The translations under genes and the position numbers were made by a program. The notes beneath the pieces are model-generated. The model was not told the DNA's origin, ran no database searches, and saw only the letters and a program-made list of their open reading frames with translations. From Phymorhynchus buccinoides (taxonomy: Eukaryota > Mollusca > Gastropoda > Neogastropoda > Raphitomidae): DNA of 64,000 nucleotides. Shown here one piece after another: positions 10,800 to 21,827 of the stretch. The DNA lies in contig CM065711.1 in the NCBI GenBank assembly GCA_017654935.2, positions 26,946,686-27,010,685 of the forward strand, read 5' to 3'. Within the stretch, counting starts at the first letter, position 1. Each line of letters begins with the position of its first letter.

Positions 10800-11970
10800 T
10801 CACAAGAACTGAAGCAAACTTTCTCTCAACTTGTGCGCGCCAATGACGCTGACTCTCAATTTGCATAAAGGAACGCAACGGGTGATTTCGCGAAGTTGGC
10901 AGCCCGCGCAAACTGAAGGGACGTTATAAAGCAGTACAGCTTGCATGCAGCAATGACAAAGGAAACGCGCCCCAGCTTTGTCGGCTTACAACGGATCGCT
11001 TTACACGGCCTGCGCATGCTCGAGTCTTGAAGTAGGTCACCTAGTACACTTGCACTGAGACTTGGAAAACACGGTGGCCTCAAGCTGAATGGGTTTGTGT
11101 CCTTTACAACGCTTGCTCGCAATTCATAGCTACCAGTAATGAAAATGCGGAGTTTGCGATTTCAAGTCGTAGCTGCATAGCAGACACCCTAATTTCGTAG
11201 CACGCTACTGGGTGTACATGGATACCTGATTTTGGATTGAGGAGGTAAAGGGGATGGAATAGGAATTGTTCAGAAATAATTAAGGGGAGTAATTTCATAG
11301 TGTATGGGAATGATCTTGCCTAATTCAGTCGGTCAAACAGGGGAAGTTACTCTACCATCAGGTAGATACCCAGCTCTCGCCTCGTGTGTTTGAGCAGACA
11401 TACAGCGCTTAGAACGCCGTGCGTCATTCTGAAATTGATGTAATTTGTATTTTTACGTCACATTTTGCAAGGTGGCCACTTAAGCCACCCCCAATTTTTC
11501 TTTTAAAAAAGTTTGCAAGTCGCTGACTCGCATCCTGTGGTTTCAAGTTTCGACGCCATTGTTGCAGTGTTGCTATGGTATTTGACTGAGTAATGGAGGT
11601 AAGCAACTCTAATTTTCACGAAGTGCTCGAATCGTCTATTAAGAAGGTTGGGGCCCCGTCTTCTGTATACTAAGCCTTCTGTATATGGTTTAGATACAGG
11701 TTTTTACTTCAGGTTTAGACGTTAGGAAGTGGTAGATCTGACTTTTTTATATATAGACTTTATATAGAAGCACTCTCTACACCGATTGGTTTCCCCACAA
11801 CAAACCACTACAAAAGCAAAGTCAGAGGCAAAATTGTGGTCTAAGGAAGCGAAGCGAGTTTAGAAGTGACCAATGTATGGTGTGCGAACAGATTTACTTC
11901 CCTTGAAGCAAAACGCATCAAATTGACATCTATCTATTAATTCCGGACATATATGGCTGGAACGACTTGA
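10800..11970. other. No gene recognised
   Basis: The first 250 bases are relatively GC-rich and precede the hAT-like fragment, so they may be its 5' region. The rest is mixed sequence with no long frame, repeat array or splice-bounded exon that I can support. Confidence 0.4.
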
Positions 11971-11989
11971 ATGAGTTAACTTCCATTGC

Positions 11990-12411
11990 TTCATCCCATG
12001 TGTGTGGGGGGGGGGGGGGGGGGTGCTGTTTGTCCATGCCGTGATTTTTTTTCTTTCTCCCCGGATGCTGTGTTATGAGTGTTTGTGAGTGTATAGTGTG
12101 TATGTGAAGAAAAGGGAAGGTGGGTGGGGGGTTGAAAGACCGGTTGGATTATTTTGATTTCTACTTTAAATTATGTTTAATAATTATTTTTTATGCTTTT
12201 TATAAAGTTTTTTTGAAATGGTGTCTATGATGTGTATGTGAAAGGGGTGGGGAGGAACTGCGTGAGCATTTTTTTTTTCTCTTTTAAATTGTAATACTTC
12301 TTCATATTGTTTTGTAATAATGTTTTTCTTCTTGATTGTTTTCTCTCGTGATATTTGTAAAGCGCTCTGAGGATGATTTTTGATCATTGAAGAGCGCTAT
12401 GGAAGCTTTCT

Positions 12412-12447
<36 letters not shown>
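11990..12447 (+). mobile_element. LINE 3' UTR/tail fragment
   Basis: It resembles the 3' part of the LINE at 27,263-28,512: a poly-G tract, GTGT-rich text, then TGTAAAGCGCTCTGAGG, GAGCGCTATGG and a (TTA)n tail. No coding part remains. It ends 10 bases before the E3 acceptor, so the LINE tail lies directly beside the polypyrimidine tract. Confidence 0.65.
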
Positions 12448-12457
12448 CTTCTTTCAG

Positions 12458-12664
12458 ATTTTTGTGGACGAAACTCAGGACTTCACCCAGGCGGAGCTGA
12501 CGGTGCTGATCCGATTGGCCCACTCCCCCAACGCCATGTTCCTGACGGGGGACACCGCGCAGAGCATCATGCGCGGCGTGTCATTCAGGTTCTCCGATCT
12601 GAAGACGCTCTTCCACTACGCCAAGCAGTCCTTGAAAGCCCGGGGGAAGACTGGGATGTTGGAG
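12458..12664 (+). CDS. TRANK1: TRANK1-like exon E3: helicase motifs II and III
   Basis: Sixty-nine codons lie between CTTTCAG and GTGAGA, phase 0 at both ends. IFVDETQDFTQ at the start is the Walker B/motif II DExQ box (Mg and ATP hydrolysis in SF1 helicases). LTGDTAQSIMRG at about residues 29-40 is motif III. SFRFSDLKTLFHYAK follows. The order DETQ-GDTAQSI is that of UvrD/Rep-like domains and the wording is TRANK1-specific. Partial copies of its 3' half follow. Confidence 0.93.
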
Positions 12665-12773
12665 GTGAGAGAGAAAGAGAGAGAGGGGGAGAGAGAGAAA
12701 GAGAAAAATGGAGAGGGAAAGAGAGAGTGTCTGTGTTGTTGTGAGCAAAGCAACATACGCGGTTTATCTTCAG

Positions 12774-13590
12774 GTTTTCTGATCTGAAGACGCTGTTCCA
12801 CTGCGCCAAGCAGTCCTTGAAAGCCCGGGGAAAGACTGGGATGTTGGAGGTGAGAGACAAAGAGAGAGAGGGGGAGAGAGAGAAAGAGAAAAATGGAGAG
12901 GGAAAGAGAGAGTGTCTGTGTTGTTGTGAGCAAAGCAACATACGCGGTTTATCTTCAGGTTTTCTGATCTGAAGATGCTGTTCCACTGCGCCAAGCAGTC
13001 CTTGAAAGCCCGGGGAAAGACTGGGATGTTGGAGGTGAGAGAGAAAGAGAGAGAGGGGGAGAGAGAGAAAGAGAAAAATGGAGAGGGAAAGAGAGAGTGT
13101 CTGTGTTGTTGTGAGCAAAGCAACATACGCGGTTTATCTTCAGGTTTTCTGATCTGAAGATGCTGTTCCACTGCGCCAAGCAGTCCTTGAAAGCCCGGGG
13201 AAAGACTGGGATGTTGGAGGTGAGAGAGAAGAGAGAGAGAGAGGGGGAGAGAGAGAAAGAGAAAAATGGAGAGGGAAAGAGAGAGTGTCTGTGTTGTTGT
13301 GAGCAAAGCAACATACGCGGTTTATCTTCAGGTTTTCTGATCTGAAGATGCTGTTCCACTACGCCAAGCAGTCCTTGAAAGCCCGGGGAAAGACTGGGAT
13401 GTTGGAGGTGAGAGAGAAAGAGAGAGAGGGGGAGAGAGAGAAAGAGAAAAATGGAGAGGGAAAGAGAGAGTGTCTGTGTTGTTGTGAGCAAAGCAACATA
13501 CGCGGTTTATCTTCAGGTTTTCTGATCTGAAGATGCTGTTCCACTGCGCCAAGCAGTCCTTGAAAGCCCCCCAAAAAAATGGGATGCTGG
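12774..13590 (+). repeat. Five tandem copies of the 3' half of exon E3 (~185-bp unit)
   Basis: Each unit has ATCTTCAG, 76 bases matching the end of E3, a GTGAGA donor, and a GA-rich spacer ending in the GCAAAGCAACATACGCGG segment. Copies start near 12,774, 12,959, 13,144, 13,331 and 13,516, and the last one is mutated before its donor. Copies share changes that E3 lacks (TTTTCT for TTCTCC, TGCGCC for TACGCC in most), so they multiplied from one another. As an exon, a copy would be 76 nt and in phase 0 reads GTT TTC TGA, a stop. Confidence 0.93.
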
Positions 13591-13875
13591 AGGTGAGAGA
13601 GAGAGAAAGAAAAATAACTTGAACTTGAACAGAGTTTTATTGCTTTTAGCTTTACAAGCCTTTTCAGCAATAGACGCGATGCGCAAACGACGCTTCGCAG
13701 CATTTCGTCATGGAAACCATGACCAACATTATTTTTCAACGAATGTCTATTTCCAAGTGTGTACACACATAGCAATTCAGAATCATGCATAAAGCGTGGG
13801 CTATCACCGAGTCCGTCATTCAGCACAGCGTAAACATCACAGGCAGTCAACCTAGGTAGAATTTGACGAGAGAAT

Positions 13876-14257
13876 CAGGCATGAAAGAATTCCGCGTTTC
13901 GCAGATTTCAAAACTTCCGCGGAAAAATAAAAGTCCGCGTAAAGGACCGATCTTGCCGTATTCTTATATCTACAAGTCTATTTGGCGATTCTGAAACTTG
14001 TTAAACGGAAGTCGCTTTAGCTCACTCGCTTCATTTGTGCGTAGGAAGGCGAAACGAGTAGCTCCCGCTCAACAAAAGTGGCGATGTTAGCTGAAAATGT
14101 GGGTGGAAGGATATTTGTGCCGACCCAATTTTCGGAATAGATTATCCGCCCTCCCCACTGAACAAAACTTCTGACGTTAGGTGAAAATCCGGGTGGAAGG
14201 ATTTCTCGGACGAAAAATGTTTTCCTCTTTTTTGATCTTCATCCACTTTCATGCCTG
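13876..14257. mobile_element. TIR element with CAGGCATGAAAG ends
   Basis: CAGGCATGAAAG at the left and its exact complement at the right are flanked by AGAAT on both sides. The interior (382 bases in all) has repeated GGTGGAAGGAT segments and no reading frame. It sits in the GA spacer of the E3 array, separating the five near copies from the sixth. hAT-like ends are possible but not certain. Confidence 0.65.
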
Positions 14258-14329
14258 AGAATGAGAAAGAAAGAGAGAGAGAGAGAAATGGAGAGGGTAA
14301 GAGAGAGTGTCTATGCGCGGTGTGTCGTT

Positions 14330-14440
14330 AGGTTTTCTCATCTGAAAACACTGTTCCACTACGCATGAAGACGCTATTCCACTACGCCAAGCAGTCGTTG
14401 AAAGCCCGGTGGAAGACTGGAATGTTGGAGGTTACAGAGA
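14330..14440 (+). repeat. Sixth, rearranged copy of the E3 3' half
   Basis: A GTTTTCTCATCTGAAAACAC copy is broken by an internal duplication (TTCCACTACGC twice) and ends ATGTTGGAG followed by GTTACA in place of a good donor. GA-rich spacer follows to 14,600, with a short TGGAGGTGAGAG echo at 14,575. Confidence 0.8.
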
Positions 14441-14730
14441 GAGAGAGAGTTAGGGGAAGAGATTGAGAAAGAAGGGAGGAGGGAGAGAAAGAAAGAGAGA
14501 CAGGAGAGAGAGAGAGTGTGCACTGTATTTTACGGACTGTAAGGCGCACCTGCAGTCGATGAAAACTGGAATGCTGGAGGTGAGAGAGAAAGAGAGCGAG
14601 AAAGAGAGACTTCAAGACAGGCGAGGGCGATAATCTTATGTAGGTGGCGCACACATCTCAGTGCACGAGACAGGGGCAGAGGATTTTCAGTATAAAGCCT
14701 CATTTCCCTCAATACAAGAAAGGTTTCAGG

Positions 14731-14953
14731 TATCTGGTACGTTATAGTCACAGAGGCGTCTCTGTGAAATTCGGGTTCCTCCCACCTGGAGAGCGCGTCG
14801 CAGCCAGAGGCGTGCCACCCAATTGTTTTGTTTTTTGCATGCAATTTTTGTGTGACTGATGAGGAAGGAAAGGGGTGGGTGGGTAAATTTTGACCAAATG
14901 ACAACTTTTTTGTTGCCACTGGGTTTAACGTGTGCTAAGTGCATGGGCACACG

Positions 14954-14984
<31 letters not shown>

Positions 14985-15075
14985 TCCATGAGTGAGAGGA
15001 AAAATCCCCTGTACCCAAGTTCAAACTCAGGTTTACTTGACACGAGGCGAACACGCTACCGCTGTGCCACTCTTC
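14731..15075 (-). mobile_element. tRNA-derived SINE, copy 2
   Basis: Same family and orientation as 8,412-8,782: the tRNA-like head lies near 15,075 (TGGCACAGCGGTAGCG), the CTCCAGGTGGGAG body is present, and the tail lies near 14,731. The B box is slightly decayed (AGTTTGAAC). Confidence 0.85.
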
Positions 15076-15102
15076 GCTAGTTTGTATTCGTATTCACATT
15101 AA

Positions 15103-15523
15103 CCCTTTCGCCGCCAATGTCTCATTTCTGCACCACAATGGTTTAGTTTAACACCCTTGTCACTAAAAAGGCATCAAAACAGGGCCTGTTATCCGAAGAC
15201 CCCATTTTCTTAATTTTGGGAGGTAAGGATAGGCCTAATGTTAACATGTCACAGAGGAATTCACAATGCAATGGAACCTCCTTTATAAGACCTTAAAAAA
15301 TCATCCAAAATGAGGTCTTATAAGGGAGGGTTCTTATAAGGGAGGTAATTTTAATGCTTACAAAGAAGGGCAATGTCTCAGAGAAGTAGGTCTTATGTGG
15401 GAGGGAGTCTTATAATGGGAGGTCTTATAAGGGAGGTTCCACTGTATTGCAAATAATATTTTTTCTCTCCCCAGTTAAGTTTAACGGCATAGTTTGGTTG
15501 GAAAATGGCTGGCGGCGAAAGGG
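15103..15523 (+). mobile_element. TTAA MITE family F1, copy 2
   Basis: TTAA at 15099-15102 and 15524-15527 flank ends CCCTTTCGCCGCCA and TGGCGGCGAAAGGG. The interior matches 31,549-31,786, except that a pogo-like MITE (15,269-15,444) is inserted in it. Confidence 0.88.
15269..15444. mobile_element. pogo-like MITE nested in the F1 MITE
   Basis: Its ends (CAATGGAACCTCC left, GGAGGTTCCACTG right) and internal AGGTCTTATAAGGGAGG segments match the larger element at 50,317-51,607. TA follows on the right; the left flank is TG, consistent with point decay of TA. Confidence 0.85.
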
Positions 15524-15562
15524 TTAATATTGTGCCTTTACCCCCCCCTCCCCCCCCGTCAG

Positions 15563-15811
15563 GTTCCGCGCCAACTCTACCAGCTGACCCACAACTACCG
15601 GTCGCACGCGGGCATTCTCTCCCTTGCCTCGGCCGTCCTGGACATTCTGGTGGAGTTTTTCCCCGAGTCCTTTGACCGGCTGGAGAAGGACCAGGGGCTG
15701 TTTGACGGGCCGCGGCCCGTCGTGCTGGAGTCGGGAAGTCCGGCCGACCTGGCCATCCTGCTGAGTGGGAACAAGAGGAAGACTTCGCACATCGAGTTTG
15801 GAGCGCACCAG
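15563..15811 (+). CDS. TRANK1: TRANK1-like exon E4: NYRSH segment
   Basis: Eighty-three codons follow a C-rich tract ending CCCGTCAG and end CAG|GTGAAT, phase 0 at both ends. VPRQLYQLTHNYRSHAGILS contains the NYRSH element equivalent to UvrD helicase motif IV. The rest (FPESFDRL, DQGLFDGPRP, LAILLSGNKRKT, IEFGAHQ) is the TRANK1 linker to the next exon (VILVVNEEA). Confidence 0.93.
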
Positions 15812-15837
15812 GTGAATAATAAATGATGATGATTATT

Positions 15838-15935
15838 AGGATGATCATAATGGTGATGACCCCCCCGTGGGGATACCGGGGGGTCTTTTGTATTAATAGT
15901 TCCCCCACCTTCTTGAAGTTCTGTGCTTGTAACTT
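15838..15935. repeat. Dispersed repeat R1, short copy
   Basis: GTGGGGATACCGGGGGGTC and the AGTTCCCCCACCTTCT...AACTTCCTCTAATCTG stretch recur at 18,030, 35,740, 51,710 and 62,090. 15,940-16,610 holds nothing recognisable. Confidence 0.7.
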
Positions 15936-16619
15936 CCTCTAATCTGCATGGGTGCTACTGCCGGTTATATAAACGGAAATCTGTAAATTAAGGTTTTTTT
16001 GCTGAGATGGGAAATTCCGTATTTAAAAATTGTTGTCCCCCCCCCCCCAAAAGTTGATCATTTAGTTCAGTTGGGGGCATTTTGAATCTGGGTCTTCCAG
16101 CCACCGGAAGTGAAGATACAACAACAAAAATGGTGTCCGTGTCCCATTCATCCATGCTTACTTGAATTAAATCCAGCGTTATTAGCATGAATTTTGTGTC
16201 ACCAAAGCTACAATCTTCACACTAAGGTAAGTTACTACTTTATTGCAATTTACCAAATCATGTTTATGATGCTAAACGTATGAATATGTTAAAAATGTTG
16301 CTTAGAAAAACTCAATTGAGAGTCATTGTTTGGATCAACGGACCCCGCATTTAACTTATGATCTAATTATTATCTTATATTTGAACGGCTTCATAACTTT
16401 ATAGGTGTGTTTCTGAAATGTCAGTTTAAAAAGTCTTAGTCATGAAAATATGATTTTAATCGTAGATCTTTTGTATTTCTTGTAAAAAGGTCACGTGACT
16501 TGTCATGTCTCAGCTCTGTTCAACTTAGACTGTTACAAAGTGTCAACTGTCGTCTGCTAGCAGAACTACGATGTCACATCATAATCTGTTCCTCACCCAT
16601 TCTGTTTATCCAGATTCTG

Positions 16620-17235
16620 AAACATATATAAACACACACACACACACCCCTCCCCACCATATATTTAAAGCCCTCTCTCTGTTTCGGTCTTTTCCCCCAT
16701 CTTCATCAGAAAAAGGTCCCATATGTGTCTTTATGGACCGAGAGGATGTAAACTTGAACTTCACTCTGTCTTTGTATGAAGGTAACAGCAGATAGCCTGT
16801 GTGTGTGTGCGCGCTGTGTGTGTGTGTGTGTGTGTGTGTCTCTGTGTGTGTGTATTGTCTGTGTATGTGTGAGTATCAGAATCAGTTTTATTCTTAAAAA
16901 TTGTAACAAGATTTTATTTGAGACAACAAAGAAACAAATGTTGGAATTGTTAATGTTATATTTCTGAATGCCAACTTTTAAAAGAGTTGTACTTGTATGC
17001 ATTCTTTGTGAATTTGTGTTGAACTGTCTGTCACTGTGTGTGTGTGTGTTCGTGTACTTGTGTGTGCGAGTGCTTGAATTATGTAGATCTGTGTGCCCAT
17101 GTGTACAGTGCAAATATGTTTGTGTGTGTGTGTGTATATGTGTGTGTGTACTTGTGTGTGCGAGTGCTTGAATTATATAGATCTGTGTGCCCATGTGTAC
17201 AGTGCAAATATGTCTGTGTGTGTGTGTGTGCGTGC
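16620..17235. repeat. CA/GT microsatellites and a ~95-bp direct duplication
   Basis: CA and GT runs lie at 16,632-16,650, 16,797-16,870 and 17,035-17,235. The block with GCGAGTGCTTGAATTAT, AGATCTGTGTGCCCATGTG and ACAGTGCAAATATGT is present twice (about 17,066 and 17,160). Confidence 0.85.
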
Positions 17236-17329
17236 GCCCCTGTACCCTGCCAGGGCCTGGGCGGCCCCTGGACCCCTGCCTTTCATTTTTTTTTCGTTTT
17301 TGGGAGTGGCACCCATGAATCTGTCACTC

Positions 17330-18190
17330 TCTTTGACTCTGCCTTTTCCCTTGGCTTACTGTCCATCTACTATCTTTCTGCCTGCCTTTCCAGGTCCATT
17401 CTCCTGCCTTTTTTTCATGAAGCACTTTCAAAAAGATTTCCTCCAGCCGAAGTCGGACTTGCTGGGCCTGTTTCTTTGTTAGGCGCATGACGGCAGCATG
17501 ACGCATCTGCGCTCATAATTAACAGGAAACTGTCTGAGCGATCGAAGAAGAATGATGATGATAGCCAGGAAGTCCGGCGGACTTGGACATCCTGTTGAAC
17601 GGGAACCGGAGGAGGACTTCGCACATCGAGTTTGGAGCTCACCTGGTGATTAAAAAATGATGGTGATAATAGTCGGGATATCTGGCTTCTTCGTCTTTTT
17701 CTTCTTCTTCTTCTGAGTTCTCAGGCCATATGGCCATAATGGGTGAGGTACGTATGTGTCCGTTTTTCAGTTTTCACTGGTCTCCCTGCTGCATGCAACC
17801 GAGACATTCCGATTTCGGAGAAGCTCAGAGGAGAAAAATTATTTGGTAGATTTATTTTTTTTGGGGGAAAAAGGCAGGAGTATGGGCCAATAAGTCAGAA
17901 ATATGGCAGATGGCAGTAAGCGAAGGGAAAAGGCAGGAGAATGGGCCAATAAGTCAGAAATATGGTAGATGGCAGTAAGCAAAGGGAAAAGGCAAGACTC
18001 AAAGAGAATGACAGATTAGAAGAATTCAAGTTCCAAGCACAGAACTTCTAGAAGGTGGGGGAACTATTTGTACAAAAGACCCCCCCCCCCCCCCCCCCCA
18101 GCATGATCATGGGGAGAGACTCGTGGAAGGGAGCGGGGTCATCCAGCTCCCCGTATGGAGGCACGAGGCATCCACCCACTGCCCCGTGAA
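17330..18190. repeat. Dispersed repeat R1, two abutting segments
   Basis: CTTTGACTCTGCCTTTTCCC to ACAGGAAACTGTCTGAGCGA, then GGCCATATGGCCATAATGGG to ACTCGTGGAAGG. The pieces recur near 28,920-29,330, 35,525, 41,090, 51,630, 56,590 and 62,050. Function and class are unknown. Confidence 0.7.
17567..17648 (+). repeat. Diverged copy of the 3' edge of exon E4
   Basis: AAGTCCGGCGGACTTGGACA and the following GAACGGGAACCGG, CACATCGAGTTTGGAGC match the last ~75 bases of E4 with several changes, and the donor CAGGTGA has become CCTGGTGA. It lies 1.8 kb after the exon. Confidence 0.85.
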
Positions 18191-18286
18191 GATGTAAATC
18201 TCGATGAAACATCTGAAATATGGGGAATCTTGTGAAATGAATGTACGCCGATTGGTCTTTTTTTTAATCTTCTGTGATCAAGAGCA

Positions 18287-18730
18287 TTACATTTTATAAT
18301 GGTAGGTCATGTTCAAAAGTGCCGCCTGAAAATGTGTGAGACCAGCATTGTTAGCAAGAACAAAATCAAGTAAGAGATTTGCCTGTGAAGTGTTACAAAA
18401 TGAACTCTTCTGGCAAATACATTTGCCCAGTACATCACTCTGTTCGTTCGTCCGTCCCGAGGGATGATGACCGTGCTTCAACAGTTCGCCCTTGTGAAAA
18501 TCTAGGATGCTGGATGGCTAGTGAGGTCAATGCAAGCCAGGAAGGATCTCTGACAGTGAGGACAGGAGAAAGAGTTGGGGGGATCTGTCGGGGGTTGCAG
18601 AGCTGCGTCTGTTTAGGCGGAGGATCTTGCTTGCCTCATGCTTTGCCTGCGATGTCTCGATACGGTGCGCCTCGAAGTTGGTGGCTCCCTTTGTTATTGC
18701 ACCACGCCATGCGATGTTCTAGTGAATTCA
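18287..18730 (-). mobile_element. Probable LINE 3'-end fragment
   Basis: The - strand reads segments such as RSSATPDRSPQ and HGHHPSGRTNE, broken by stops, which resemble the C-terminal tail of non-LTR retrotransposon ORF2 proteins common in invertebrates. No RT core is present. The assignment is tentative; the rest of 18,200-18,970 is otherwise unrecognised. Confidence 0.4.
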
Positions 18731-18977
18731 ACAGCAGCATCACTCTACACTCCCACCAAATGCACAGACATTCACTGACAACTACCCTGTCATGTGTTTG
18801 TCTATTTTCAGAGCTTATGCCGGTGATTTTTCTGTTTAAGTAACGCAGTCGTTAAAATAGTTACTCCACGTCTTGTCGGCTGAGATGCAACGGACGACCA
18901 AGAATGTCAACAAAAATACATAGCGCTAGAAGAGTGAACATGTGCGGGTGTTTATTACTGTGTTTCTTCGTGGTCAG

Positions 18978-19115
18978 GTGATCCTGGTGGTGAATGAGGA
19001 GGCCAGGGACAACCTTCCAGAGGAACTGAGTCTGGGTCTGGTTCTGACCATCTATGAAGCCAAGGGCCTCGAGTTTGATGACGTCCTGCTCTACAACTTC
19101 TTCAAGGACTCTGAG
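18978..19115 (+). CDS. TRANK1: TRANK1-like exon E5: helicase motif V segment
   Basis: Forty-six codons between GTGGTCAG and GTATGG, phase 0 at both ends: VILVVNEEARDNLPEELSLG followed by TIYEAKGLEFDDVLLYNFF. EAKGLEFDD corresponds to the SF1 motif V region (AKGLEF in UvrD/AddA relatives). Twelve partial copies of its 3' part follow. Confidence 0.94.
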
Positions 19116-19121
19116 GTATGG

Positions 19122-19152
<31 letters not shown>

Positions 19153-19194
19153 GATGATGAAGGTGATGATGATGAGATGGTGGTGATGATGATG

Positions 19195-19443
19195 ATGATG
19201 ACTGGTCATGACCATCTATGAAGCCAAGGGCCTCAAGTTTGATGACGTCCTGCTCTACAACTTCTTCCAGAACTCTGAGGTATGGTGGTGATGATGATGA
19301 TGGTGATGATGGTGGTGATGATGATGGTGATGGTGATGATGATGATGATGACTAGTTCTGATCATCTATGAAGCCAAGGGCCTCGAGTTTGATGATGTCC
19401 TACTCTACAACTTCTTCAAGGACTCTGAGGTATGATGATGATG

Positions 19444-19474
<31 letters not shown>

Positions 19475-20840
19475 CTGGTTCTGACCATCTATGAAGCCAA
19501 GGGCCTCGAGTTTGATGACGTCCTACTCTACAACTTCTTCAAGGACTCTGAGGTATGGTGATGATTATGATGATGATGATAGTGATGATGATAGTGGTGA
19601 TGGTGATGATGATGATAGTGATGATGATGGTGATGAAGATGATGTAAATGAAGATGATGATGAATATGATGATGATGATGAAGATGATGCTGGAGATGAT
19701 GGTGATGATGATGATGATGACTGGTTCTGACCATCTATGAAGCCAAGGGCCTCGAGTTTGATGATGTCCTGCTCTACAACTTCTTCAAGGACTCTGAGGT
19801 ATGGTGATGATGATGATGGTGATGACTGGTTCTGACCATCTATGAAGCCAAGGGCCTTGAGTTTGATGACGTCCTGCTCTACAACTTCTTGAAGGACTCT
19901 GAGGTATGGTGATGATGATGATGGTGATGATGATGATGGTGATGATGATGATGATGATGACTGGTTCTGACCATCTATGAAGCCAAGGGCCTCGAGTTTG
20001 ATGACGTCCTGCTCTACAACTTCTTCAAGGACTCTGAGGTATGGTGATGATGATGATGATGATGATGATGATGACTGGTTCTGACCATCTATGAAGCCAA
20101 GGGCCTCAAGTTTGATGATGTCCTGCTCTACAATTTCTTCAAGGAGATTGAGGTATGGTGATGGTGATGATGGTGATGGTGATGATGATGATGGTGATGA
20201 TGATGATGGTGATGATGATGACTGGTTCTGACCATCTATGAAGCCAAGGGCCTCGAGTTTGATGACGTCCTGCTCTACAACTTCTTCAAGGAGACTGAGG
20301 TATGGTGATGATGGTGATGGTGATGATAGTGGATGATGTTGATGGTGATGATAGTGGTGATGATGATGATGATGACTGGTTCTGACCATCTATGAAGCCA
20401 AGGGCCTCGAGTTTGACGACGTCCTCTACAACTTCTTCAAGGACTCTGAGGTATGGTGATGGTGATGGTGATGATGATGATGATGATGACTGGTTCTGAC
20501 CATCTATGAAGCCAAGGGCCTCGAGTTTGATGACGTCCTACTCTACAACTTCTTCAAGGAGACTGAGGTATGGTGATGATGATGATGATGGTGGTGATGA
20601 TGATGGTGGTGGTGATGATGATGACTGGTTCTGACCATCTATGAAGCCAAGGGCCTCGAGTTTGATGACGTCCTACTCTACAACTTCTTCAAGGAGACTG
20701 AGGTATGGTGATGATGATGATGATGGTGGTGATGATGATGGTGGTGGTGATGATGATGACTGGTTCTGACCATCTATGAAGCCAAGGGCCTCGAGTTTGA
20801 TGACGTCCTGCTCTACAACTTCTTCAAGGAGACTGAGGTA
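19195..20840 (+). repeat. Twelve tandem copies of the 3' edge of exon E5
   Basis: Each copy holds ~80 bases from CTGGTTCTGACCATC to GACTCTGAG (or GAGACTGAG) plus GTATG, separated by (GAT)n spacers of variable length. Donors lie near 19,278, 19,429, 19,552, 19,798, 19,902, 20,038, 20,153, 20,299, 20,450, 20,568, 20,702 and 20,837. No AG acceptor precedes the copies, so they hold donor sites only. Later copies share AAGGAGACTGAG, evidence of local spread. Asp-rich frames here come from GAT repeats. Confidence 0.94.
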
Positions 20841-21090
20841 TGATGGTGATGATGGTGATGATGATGATGATGATCATGAATATGAAGATGATGAAGAAGA
20901 TGATGATGGTGATAGTGGTGATGATGATGATGATAATAGTGGTGATGATGATGATTATAGTGATGATGTTGACGATAAATCATAATGATGATGATGAAGA
21001 TGATGATGATGATGATCATATTGATGATGAAGATTATTATAATGATGATGATTATCATATTTGTGATGATGATGATTATAATGATGATGA
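20841..21090. repeat. (GAT)n-rich spacer before E6
   Basis: GAT/GATGAA repeats run from the last E5 copy to the E6 acceptor and give Met/Asp- or Ile/His-rich spurious frames. Confidence 0.95.
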
Positions 21091-21103
21091 TTGTCACTGT
21101 CAG

Positions 21104-21206
21104 GCCCACAAGGAGTGGCGTGTGGTCACAAACTTCCTGGAGCGGCTGGGCAGAAAGGAAGTGGGTGCCAGCTCGTGTACCAGCGGACTGGTGGAGATCG
21201 ATGAAG
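21104..21206 (+). CDS. TRANK1: TRANK1-like exon E6
   Basis: AHKEWRVVTNFLERLGRKE to GLVEIDE, 34 codons plus one base, between CTGTCAG and GTAAAC (phase 0 in, phase 1 out). In TRANK1 proteins the segment after YNFF.DSE likewise begins with a (Y/H)KEW motif. It is one of the few exons with no nearby partial copies. Confidence 0.92.
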
Positions 21207-21299
21207 GTAAACTGAGATCAGGTGCATCTGCTTTTAGATTGATATTGGCAACGACAACGACACACTAAGCTGTAGTTAAGATTTCCGTATTATAACATT

Positions 21300-21508
21300 T
21301 TCGTATGATAAAATTTCTGTATTATACAATTTCCGTATTATAAAATTTAATAATAGACTTGCTAGACTCGATATGATATATCCTTTCCTGCATGGCTTGT
21401 CTAAACCCCCCAAAAACATTATTCCAGGACTACGGCATCAAAAGTATGACATCATCGATGACATCACACGTCTGTTAGTAGACACAATACTGGGCAGGGA
21501 AAGGGTTA
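21300..21508 (+). mobile_element. TTAA MITE family F2, partial copy
   Basis: The right end ACTGGGCAGGGAAAGGG followed by TTAA (21,505-21,508) and the segments TGACATCATCGATGACATCA and GTCTGTTAGTAGACA match family F2. The left end is rearranged with TTCCGTATTATA repeats. Confidence 0.6.
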
Positions 21509-21602
21509 AGTTGGATTTAATTTTTTGCATATTTTCCAAAATGTAAATGAGATTTCGTTTCTTTTGTAATCTAACACAATCTCTTTTCGTTTGTGTTTCC
21601 AG

Positions 21603-21827
21603 CCCTCCTCCAGCAAACGGGCCGACCCCGACCTTTGAACTTTGATCCCAACCTGCACAAGATCCTGAACTCTGAACTCAAGCACCTGTACACGGCCTTG
21701 ACCCGAGCCAGGGTCAACGTGTGGATCTTCGACCAGGACTCGGACAAGCGGGCGCCCATGTTCGAGTACTTCAAGGCGAGGAAGCTGGTGAAGTTTGTCG
21801 AGATGAAGGAGGGGCAAACAGAGATTG
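21603..21827 (+). CDS. TRANK1: TRANK1-like exon E7: helicase motif VI
   Basis: Seventy-five codons, phase 1 at both ends, between TTTCCAG and GTAAGG: ALLQQTGRPRPLNFDPNLHK, then LKHLYTALTRARVNVWIFD, then KRAPMFEYFKARKLVKFVEM. LYTALTRAR is SF1 motif VI (arginine finger region; UvrD YVALTRAR) and closes the helicase core. The 3' edge is copied about six times downstream. Confidence 0.94.

Noticed and set aside
19491..20389. Asp-rich, Ser-rich and His-rich frames
   Set aside because: They are translations of GAT repeats between E5-edge copies.
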